This document shows positions 58,126 to 64,000 of a stretch of 64,000 nt of DNA, piece by piece. Origin of the DNA: Mycolicibacterium hodleri (GTDB lineage Bacteria > Actinomycetota > Actinomycetes > Mycobacteriales > Mycobacteriaceae); the NCBI RefSeq assembly GCF_006439015.1, contig NZ_RCZG01000004.1, positions 371,302-435,301 on the forward strand, in the 5' to 3' direction. The position numbers were made by a program, and so were the translations under genes. How positions within the stretch are numbered: the stretch's first letter is position 1; each line of letters begins with the position of its first letter. Under the pieces are notes generated by a model, which was not told the DNA's origin, made no database searches, and was given only the letters and a program-made list of their open reading frames with translations.

Positions 58126-61100
58126 ATGGGATGGAACGACGGTCCGTCGACCTGGGGTGAGATGGAGCGGGTGCTCACCGGCAAGCCGCGCCGCGCCGGT
58201 TCGCGTCTTCCCGAGCCCACCGGCGACGGCGGTGACAGTCCGGCCTGGTCGCGCAAGCGCGGGAGCTACGAGCCGCCGGACCGGAAGCCGGACGGCTCTG
58301 CCGTGGCGTCGGTCCCGTTCGCCGAACTACACGCGCACTCGGCCTACAGCTTCCTCGACGGCGCGAGCACGCCGGAGGAACTCGTCGAGGAGGCCGCCCG
58401 GCTGAACCTCCGAGCCATTGCGCTGACCGATCACGACGGGCTGTACGGGGTGGTCCGGTTCGCCGAGGCGGCCAGGGAACTCGACGTGAAGACGGTGTTC
58501 GGCGCCGAACTCTCGCTGGGAAACGTCGCCCGCACCGAGGTGCCCGACCCGCCGGGGCCACACCTGTTGGTTTTGGCGCGCGGGCCCGAGGGTTATCGGC
58601 GGCTGTCGCGGGAGCTCGCCAAGGCTCACCTGGCAGGCGGCCAGAAGGGCAAGCCGCTCTATGACTTCGACGCCCTGACCGAGGCCGCGGGCGGGCATTG
58701 GCACGTCCTCACTGGATGTCGCAAAGGCCATGTACGCCAAGCCTTGTCGACGGGTGGACCTGCAGCAGCTGAATCGGCGCTCGCCGACCTGGTCGACCGA
58801 TTCGGGCGGAAGCGGGTGAGCATCGAGCTCACCCGTCACGGACATCCTCTCGATGACGAGCGCAACGCCCAGCTCGCGGAATTGGCGCCACGGTTCGGTC
58901 TCGATTGTCGCCGCCGGGGCGGCTCCGGCGTGGGCATCGTCGCCACGAGCGCGGCGCACTTCGCCGAACCGGCCCGAGGCAGGTTGGCCATGGCGATGGG
59001 GGCCATCCGAGCTCGTAACTCCATGGACGAAGCGAGTGGATGGCTTGCGCCGCTGGGCGGTTCACACCTTCGCTCGGGGGAGGAGATGGCGCGTCTGTTC
59101 GCCAGCCACCCCGGGGCGGTGTCGGCTGCCGCCGAACTCGGTGAGCAGTGTGCATTCGGGTTGGCGCTGATCGCCCCGAAGCTGCCGCCGTTCGACGTAC
59201 CCGCCGGGCACACCGAGGACAGTTGGCTGCGGCACCTCGTGATGACCGGGGCCCGCAACCGGTACGGGCCGCCGGAACGCGCTCCGTTGGCCTACGCGCA
59301 GATCGAGCACGAGTTGAAGGTCATCAGCCAGCTGACCTTTCCGGGCTACTTCCTGGTGGTGCACGACATCACCCGGTTCTGCAAGGACAACGACATTCTC
59401 TGCCAGGGCCGGGGATCGGCGGCCAACTCCGCGGTCTGTTACGCGTTGGGCGTCACCAACGTCGACCCGGTCGCCAATGAATTGTTGTTCGAACGGTTCC
59501 TGTCCCCGGCACGCGATGGGCCGCCGGACATCGACATCGACATCGAATCGGACCTGCGCGAGAAGGCGATTCAATACGTCTACCAACGCTACGGCCGGGA
59601 CTACGCCGCTCAGGTCGCCAACGTCATCACCTATCGTGGTCGTAGCGCGGTGCGCGACATGGCCAGGGCGCTGGGCTTCTCGCAGGGGCAGCAGGATGCG
59701 TGGAGCAAGCAGATCAGCCGGTGGAACGGGCTGGCCGACTCGCCCGACGTCGAGGACGTTCCCGAGCAGGTGATCGACCTGGCACTGCAGATCAAGGACC
59801 TGCCGCGCCACATGGGCATCCACTCCGGCGGCATGGTGATCTGTGACCGGCCGATCGCCGACGTGTGTCCGGTGGAGTGGGCGCGCATGGAGAACCGCAG
59901 CGTGCTGCAGTGGGACAAGGATGACTGCGCCGCAATCGGTTTGGTGAAGTTCGACCTGCTCGGGCTCGGCATGCTCTCGGCATTGCACTACGCCATCGAC
60001 CTGATCGCCGAGCACAAGGGCATCGAGGTCGACCTGTCCAAGCTCGACCTGTCCGAAGCGGCGGTCTACGAGATGTTGCAGCGCGCCGATTCCATCGGGG
60101 TGTTCCAGGTGGAGTCCCGCGCACAGATGGCCACGCTGCCCCGACTGAAACCACGGGTGTTCTATGACCTCGTGGTCGAGGTGGCGTTGATTCGCCCCGG
60201 ACCCATCCAGGGCGGCTCGGTGCACCCGTACATCCGGCGCCGAAACGGCGAGGAGGCGGTGACCTACGAGCACCCGTCGATGGAGCAGGCGCTACGGAAG
60301 ACTTTGGGCATTCCGCTGTTTCAGGAACAGCTGATGCAGTTGGCCGTCGACTGCGCCGGGTTCTCGGCCGCCGAGGCCGACCAACTGCGTCGGGCGATGG
60401 GGTCCAAGCGCTCGACGGAGAAGATGCAACGGCTGCGCGGCCGGTTCTACGACGGCATGCGGGAACGGCACGGGATCACCGGCGAGATGGCTGACCGGAT
60501 CTACGAGAAGTTGGAGGCATTCGCCAACTTCGGCTTCCCAGAGAGTCATTCGCTGTCGTTCGCCTCGCTGGTGTTCTACTCGTCCTGGTTCAAGCTGCAC
60601 CACCCCGCGGTGTTCTGCGCCGCCCTGCTGCGGGCGCAGCCGATGGGCTTCTACTCGCCGCAGTCATTGGTCGCCGATGCTCGCAGACACGGGGTGCTGG
60701 TCCACTGTCCCGACGCCAACGCCAGCCTGTCGTACGCGACGTTGGAGAACCGCGGCCTCGAGGTGCGCCTAGGGCTCGGCGCGGTCCGGCACATCGGCGA
60801 CGAGCTGGCCGAGCGAATCGTCGACGACCGAAGGGCCCACGGCGCGTTCACTTCTTTGGTTGACCTGGCGGGCCGGGTGCAGCTCTCGGTGCCGCAGACC
60901 GAGGCGCTGGCCACCGCGGGGGCGCTCGGCTGCTTCGGGATCACCCGGCGGGAGGGGCTCTGGGCGGCGGGGGCTGCGGCCTCCGAGCGACCGGACCGAC
61001 TGCCCGGGGTCGGCTCCTCGTCGCACGTCCCGTCGCTGCCCGGCATGACCGAACTCGAGCTGGCGGCCTCCGACGTCTGGGCCACCGGCGTGTCACCGGA

Positions 61101-61458
61101 CAGCCATCCCGTCCAGTTCCTGCGTGAACATCTCGACGAGATGGGAGTGGTGCCCGCCAACCGACTGTTGTCGGTGCCAGACGGCACCCGAGTACTCGTA
61201 GCGGGCGCGGTGACCCATCGGCAGCGCCCCGCGACGGCTCAGGGGGTGACGTTCATGAACCTCGAGGACGAGACGGGCATGGTCAACGTGATGTGCTCGA
61301 GGGGAGTGTGGGCGCGGCATCGCAAGCTGGCGCAGACGGCGTCGGCGCTGGTGATCCGCGGCATCGTGCAGAACGCGACGGGGGCGGTCACCGTGGCGGC
61401 CGACCGGATGAGCCCCATCGACCTGCGAGTGCGGTCCAAGTCGCGCGACTTCCAGTAG
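58126..61458 (+). CDS. dnaE2: Error-prone DNA polymerase DnaE2
   Basis: A 1110-residue C-family polymerase of the DnaE2/ImuC type. The N-terminal PHP domain starts AELHAHSAYSFLDGAS. The palm has PDIDIDIES with catalytic aspartates, GRGSAANSAVCYALGVT and RPGPIQGGSVHP. The OB domain near the end reads GVTFMNLEDETGMVNVMC. It performs damage-induced mutagenic synthesis with ImuA'-ImuB; both are encoded 8 kb upstream. ATG 58126 is preferred over GTG 58120 because it lies 6 nt past the -10 box. It corresponds to Rv3370c. Confidence 0.96.
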   Translation: MGWNDGPSTWGEMERVLTGKPRRAGSRLPEPTGDGGDSPAWSRKRGSYEPPDRKPDGSAVASVPFAELHAHSAYSFLDGASTPEELVEEAARLNLRAIALTDHDGLYGVVRFAEAARELDVKTVFGAELSLGNVARTEVPDPPGPHLLVLARGPEGYRRLSRELAKAHLAGGQKGKPLYDFDALTEAAGGHWHVLTGCRKGHVRQALSTGGPAAAESALADLVDRFGRKRVSIELTRHGHPLDDERNAQLAELAPRFGLDCRRRGGSGVGIVATSAAHFAEPARGRLAMAMGAIRARNSMDEASGWLAPLGGSHLRSGEEMARLFASHPGAVSAAAELGEQCAFGLALIAPKLPPFDVPAGHTEDSWLRHLVMTGARNRYGPPERAPLAYAQIEHELKVISQLTFPGYFLVVHDITRFCKDNDILCQGRGSAANSAVCYALGVTNVDPVANELLFERFLSPARDGPPDIDIDIESDLREKAIQYVYQRYGRDYAAQVANVITYRGRSAVRDMARALGFSQGQQDAWSKQISRWNGLADSPDVEDVPEQVIDLALQIKDLPRHMGIHSGGMVICDRPIADVCPVEWARMENRSVLQWDKDDCAAIGLVKFDLLGLGMLSALHYAIDLIAEHKGIEVDLSKLDLSEAAVYEMLQRADSIGVFQVESRAQMATLPRLKPRVFYDLVVEVALIRPGPIQGGSVHPYIRRRNGEEAVTYEHPSMEQALRKTLGIPLFQEQLMQLAVDCAGFSAAEADQLRRAMGSKRSTEKMQRLRGRFYDGMRERHGITGEMADRIYEKLEAFANFGFPESHSLSFASLVFYSSWFKLHHPAVFCAALLRAQPMGFYSPQSLVADARRHGVLVHCPDANASLSYATLENRGLEVRLGLGAVRHIGDELAERIVDDRRAHGAFTSLVDLAGRVQLSVPQTEALATAGALGCFGITRREGLWAAGAAASERPDRLPGVGSSSHVPSLPGMTELELAASDVWATGVSPDSHPVQFLREHLDEMGVVPANRLLSVPDGTRVLVAGAVTHRQRPATAQGVTFMNLEDETGMVNVMCSRGVWARHRKLAQTASALVIRGIVQNATGAVTVAADRMSPIDLRVRSKSRDFQ

Positions 61459-61653
61459 GCCGCGACGCCGACTGTGTGGCTTAGGGGCGCAGTTGGCCGC
61501 AGTTTGCATCCACAACCCGCACGGTCGGCGTCCCCCAATCGGCGGACGCGGCTTTCAACCGATCCCTCCACCGGTCACCCGACATACACCGGCCCCGTAT
61601 CGCGACATAGTTATCCCATCGCCGAAAACGGCACTCAGACACAAGGAGTCGAC

Positions 61654-61869
61654 ATGAGCACCATCATCCGCACCATCGCCACCGCAGGAATCCTCGGAGC
61701 CGCCGCACTCGGACTGGCAGGCACCGCCAACGCCGTCACCAACACCGCACCCACCGGCCCCGGCTACTCCTACAGCCCCGGCACCTACGCCACGCCCGCC
61801 CCGACGGCCAAGCCCGGCTGGCACAACAACCACGGCCCCGCCTACATCGCCCACCTCAACGGCGAGTAG
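61654..61869 (+). CDS. Small secreted protein, unknown function
   Basis: A 71-residue precursor. STIIRTIATAGILGAAALGLAGTANA is a textbook Sec signal with an Ala-x-Ala cleavage site, leaving a ~45-residue peptide rich in Pro, Tyr, Gly and His (GYSYSPGTYATPAPTAKPGW; HNNHGPAYIAHLNGE). ATG 61654 follows AAGGAG; the longer frame from 61474 has no such site. The His residues could bind metal. It is followed 24 nt later by a strong terminator, so it is a single-gene unit. Confidence 0.75.
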   Translation: MSTIIRTIATAGILGAAALGLAGTANAVTNTAPTGPGYSYSPGTYATPAPTAKPGWHNNHGPAYIAHLNGE

Positions 61870-61892
61870 CCCGGCCCGCACCACACAGACCC

Positions 61893-61934
61893 CACCAGGC
61901 CCTCCCCAACCAATCCCCGGGGGAGGGCCTGGTG
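61893..61934 (+). terminator. Terminator after the small secreted protein gene
   Basis: A perfect 14-bp stem (CACCAGGCCCTCCC / GGGAGGGCCTGGTG) with a 14-nt loop, 24 nt after the stop; no U tract. Confidence 0.75.
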
Positions 61935-61988
61935 TCGGCCGTGCGCAGCCGAGTTCGCCAAGCGTCAGTGCACCGATTCTCGGACGGG

Positions 61989-62402
61989 TCAGCCGCCCGT
62001 CGGCGTGGTCCACACCTTGTCGATGCCGATGCGCAGACGGGTGCTGAAGTTCGCCATCGACTCGGTCAACCCGAACTTGTCAGACGTCTCGGCGTACTTG
62101 GCCCAGTAGGGGGCGTCCTCGCGGCAGTCCACGCCCTCGGCGTCCACGGTGGCCTCGCCGCCGATGACGACGATCCCGCCACCGTTGCCGTCGGAATCCA
62201 GGTGGAGGCTCACCTGCGGATGACGCTTGACGTGTCCGACCTTCGCCGCGCTTGGATCCGTGTAGACGAACAGCGCGGTGCCGTCGAAGAAGAACCAGAC
62301 GAGTTTCGGCACGGGTTGACCGGACTTCGCGACCGTCGTCAGCCAGCCGTAGTGACCGGATGTCAGGCGCTCGACTACCTCTGGCGTCAGCTCTGCACTC
62401 AT
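61989..62402 (-). CDS. PPOX-class flavin/F420-binding protein (Rv3369-like)
   Basis: A 137-residue split-barrel protein of the pyridoxamine-5'-phosphate-oxidase-like class, Rv3369 type. It has GWLTTVAKSGQPVPKLVWFFFDG near the N-terminus, YTDPSAAKVGHVKRHPQVSL in the middle and a C-terminal RLRIGIDKVWTTPTGG. Such proteins bind F420, FMN or haem and act as reductases on small substrates. ATG 62402 lies 7 nt after TACATT on its strand. It is divergent from the nitroreductase gene, with only 23 bp between start codons. Confidence 0.85.
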   Translation of the reverse strand: MSAELTPEVVERLTSGHYGWLTTVAKSGQPVPKLVWFFFDGTALFVYTDPSAAKVGHVKRHPQVSLHLDSDGNGGGIVVIGGEATVDAEGVDCREDAPYWAKYAETSDKFGLTESMANFSTRLRIGIDKVWTTPTGG

Positions 62403-62409
62403 GGAGGCG

Positions 62410-62419
62410 AATGTAGTCT
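62410..62419. promoter_or_regulatory. Overlapping divergent -10 elements (leaderless pair)
   Basis: TAGTCT on the plus strand (62414-62419) ends 6 nt before ATG 62426. TACATT on the minus strand (62415-62410) ends 7 nt before ATG 62402. The two hexamers overlap by 2 bp, so the polymerases must exclude each other. Confidence 0.55.
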
Positions 62420-62425
62420 CCGAAC

Positions 62426-63076
62426 ATGACTTCCGAGACGCTCAACCTCACCGTCGATGAACTGCTGACTACCACGCGTTCGGTTCGCAAACGTCTCGAC
62501 CTCGAGAAGCCGGTTCCTCGCGAGGTGGTGATGGAGTGCCTCGAATTGGCATTGCAGGCGCCGACGGGATCGAACACGCAGGGCTGGCAGTTCGTCTTCG
62601 TCGACGACCCGGAGAAGAAGAAGGCGCTCGCCGACGTCTATCGCACCAACGCGACGCCCTACCTCGATCAGGAGAAGCCGACCTACGGCGACAGCCGCGA
62701 CGAGCGGACGCCATTGGTAGTCGACTCCGCGAAGTACCTCAACGATCACCTCCACGAGGTGCCGGTCATGTTGATCCCGTGCCTCGAGGGCCGTCCGGAC
62801 GGTGCGCCCGCCGGGATGAGTGCGTCCTACTGGGGCTCGCTGTTGCCCGCTGCGTGGAGTTTCATGTTGGCGCTGCGTTCGCGTGGTCTCGGCTCGGCCT
62901 GGACCACGTTGCATCTGCTCGGCGACGGCGAGAAGCAGGCAGCCGAGATTCTCGGCATCCCCTTCGACGAGTACGCCCAGGGTGGACTGTTCCCGATTGC
63001 GTACACCAAGGGCACCGACTTCAAGAAGGCCAAGCGCCTGCCCGCCGAGCAGCTCAGCCACTGGAACAGTTGGTAA
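62426..63076 (+). CDS. Nitroreductase family flavoprotein (Rv3368c-like)
   Basis: A 216-residue nitroreductase-fold FMN protein. The N-terminal TTTRSVRKRLDLEKPV holds the phosphate-binding Arg-Ser-x-Arg-Lys. APTGSNTQGWQFVFV (residues ~45-59) and a late LRSRGLGSAWTTLHLL with IPFDEYAQGGLFPIAYTKG are typical. It is probably an NAD(P)H- or F420H2-linked reductase of nitro or enone groups. It starts at ATG 62426 and shares an overlapping divergent promoter with the PPOX-class gene, as the Rv3368c/Rv3369 pair does. Confidence 0.88.
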   Translation: MTSETLNLTVDELLTTTRSVRKRLDLEKPVPREVVMECLELALQAPTGSNTQGWQFVFVDDPEKKKALADVYRTNATPYLDQEKPTYGDSRDERTPLVVDSAKYLNDHLHEVPVMLIPCLEGRPDGAPAGMSASYWGSLLPAAWSFMLALRSRGLGSAWTTLHLLGDGEKQAAEILGIPFDEYAQGGLFPIAYTKGTDFKKAKRLPAEQLSHWNSW

Positions 63077-63113
63077 GTCGCGCAAGCGCTCGGCAGAAGG
63101 TGAGGCCCTTCGC

Positions 63114-63578
63114 TCACACCGCCCCGGTGAATCCCTGTTGGCGCCACGCCTCATAGACCGCCACCGCGGCGGCGTTGGACAGATTCAGGGAGCGACGGCC
63201 CGCCAGCATCGGGATCCGTACCTGCTTGGTGACGTGCGGGTCGGCCAGCGTCTGCGCGTCCAGACCGGTGGGTTCCGGGCCGAACAGCAGGACGTCGCCG
63301 GGGACGAAGGCGACGTCGCCGAAGGAAGATTCGGCATGGGCGGTGAACGCGAATACCCGTGCGGGCATCACAGCCCTCCACGCCGCATCGAGATTTGCGT
63401 GCACGGTGACAGACGCCAGGTCGTGATAGTCGAGGCCGGCTCGTCTCAGTTTCGGTTCGGAGAGGTCGAATCCGAGTGGTTCGACGAGGTGCAATTCGCA
63501 CCCGGTTCCTGCGACCATCCTGATCGCATTACCGGTGTTCGGCGCTATGCGCGGCGAATAGAACATCACTTTGAACAA
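63114..63578 (-). CDS. trmL: tRNA (cytidine(34)-2'-O)-methyltransferase TrmL/SpoU
   Basis: A 154-residue minimal SPOUT methyltransferase with a deep trefoil knot. The N-terminus is VMFYSPRIAPNTGNAIRM (motif 1 PxIxxNxGN). FGPEPTGLD (motif 2) and IPMLAGRRSLNLSNAAAVAVYEAWR (motif 3) form the AdoMet site. It methylates the 2'-OH of the wobble base of leucine tRNAs. It starts at ATG 63578 (or 63566). It corresponds to Rv3366 (spoU). Convergent with the nitroreductase gene. Confidence 0.93.
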   Translation of the reverse strand: MFKVMFYSPRIAPNTGNAIRMVAGTGCELHLVEPLGFDLSEPKLRRAGLDYHDLASVTVHANLDAAWRAVMPARVFAFTAHAESSFGDVAFVPGDVLLFGPEPTGLDAQTLADPHVTKQVRIPMLAGRRSLNLSNAAAVAVYEAWRQQGFTGAV

Positions 63579-63842
63579 GAAATCGAACCCTTCCTGGACA
63601 CGAGTCCATCGAAGGGTACGTCTGTCCAGGTCAATCGAGATGTCGGCCCCGAATCACGCCGGCTCGCTTCCAGGCGTGAGGCTCCGCGAACCAGGCTCGC
63701 GGCGTGGTTGCGTCCATCAAGGTGGTGTACGAGTCGGACCTGATCAGCGGTACCGGCGTGTCGTTGCCGAATGATTGAAGGTCATCGCGTGATTCTTCGA
63801 GAGACCGTCCAAAGTCACTCGAGCAAAGAAGGAACACACGCG
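63579..63842. other. Junction between conserved chromosome and an insertion sequence
   Basis: About 264 bp without a credible gene. It should contain the left end of the IS whose transposase begins at 63843 and the promoter of trmL. The terminal inverted repeat cannot be named because the other end is outside the window. Confidence 0.4.
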
Positions 63843-64000
63843 ATGACCGCTGCCCACGATATCGACTTGCCGGCCGTGTTGGCCGATCGACTCACCACCA
63901 CCCACCCCGACGTGCTGCGCGAGCTGCTCGCCACGTTCATCCACACCCTGATGGGCGCCGAAGCCGACGCTCTGTGCGGCGCCGGATACGGCGAGCGCAG
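63843..64000 (+). mobile_element. IS256-family transposase, first 52 codons (runs off right edge)
   Basis: ATG 63843 starts TAAHDIDLPAVLADRLTTTH, and later LMGAEADALCGAGYGERS. This matches the beginning of IS256-family (Mutator-type) transposases such as mycobacterial IS1081. AAGAAGGAACAC precedes the start. The catalytic DDE triad lies beyond the window. The insertion marks the point where the conserved order breaks at the right end. Confidence 0.85.

Overview
The window is high-GC, densely packed actinobacterial DNA from a mycobacterium, most likely an environmental or rapidly growing Mycolicibacterium-type species. The evidence is gene content and order. From memory, it follows the M. tuberculosis H37Rv order Rv3447c to Rv3366 in mirror orientation: ESX-4, rplM-rpsI, glmM, glmS, nnr, gadB, alr, the t6A genes, groES-groEL1, whiB3, sigD-rsdA, guaB2-guaB3-choD, guaA, imuA'-imuB, iunH, acrA1, htdY, lpqD, dnaE2 and a SpoU methylase. 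Genes absent from that order in H37Rv are interspersed: glpK, a 3 kb block after groEL1, an oxidative operon at 38-43 kb and a sedolisin operon at 43-47 kb.

Region by region. 1-3.6 kb: the end of an ESX-4 type VII secretion locus (eccC4, a T7SS-associated membrane protein, esxU, esxT). 3.7-9.6 kb: ribosomal proteins L13/S9, GlmM, glycerol kinase, and a pair of T7SS-substrate-like proteins. 9.6-12.2 kb: a membrane protein, an F420-type luciferase-like oxidoreductase and a hydrolase. 12.2-24.3 kb: GlmS, Nnr, a glutamate decarboxylase, then an overlapping chain alr-hydrolase-tsaE-tsaB-rimI-tsaD, then CIRCE-controlled groES-groEL1. 24.3-27.6 kb: an accessory block with a small HTH protein, an ANTAR protein and a ThrE-like exporter. 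27.6-31.5 kb: whiB3, an Rv3415c-like protein, sigD and its anti-sigma factor rsdA, and a DUF5319 protein. 31.7-38 kb: purine genes guaB2, guaB3 and guaA, with choD between them. 38-43.3 kb: one minus-strand operon, esterase-SDR-diiron protein-Baeyer-Villiger-type monooxygenase-MerR regulator, with a consensus-like promoter carrying a 24-bp dyad. 43.4-47.4 kb: a minus-strand chain of sedolisin, two MIRU-like micro-ORFs, a double zinc-ribbon membrane protein and a single-pass membrane protein. 47.7-61.5 kb: the SOS mutasome (imuA'-imuB and dnaE2, each behind a LexA box), with a permease, nucleoside hydrolase, AcrA1-like reductase, a frameshifted htdY, an LpqD-like phosphatase and small enzymes between. 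61.6-64 kb: a small secreted protein, a divergent PPOX/nitroreductase pair, a tRNA methylase and the start of an IS256-family transposase.

Several promoters put a TANNNT -10 element 6-8 nt before the start codon (glmS, nnr, Rv3415c-like, guaA, dnaE2, and both genes of the PPOX/nitroreductase pair), as expected for the leaderless transcripts common in mycobacteria. The most noteworthy points are the MIRU-like ATGA-coupled micro-ORFs, the MerR-linked oxidative operon, the single-base frameshift in htdY, the 23-bp divergent leaderless promoter, and the fused SOS/leaderless promoter of dnaE2. No rRNA, tRNA or CRISPR array was seen.
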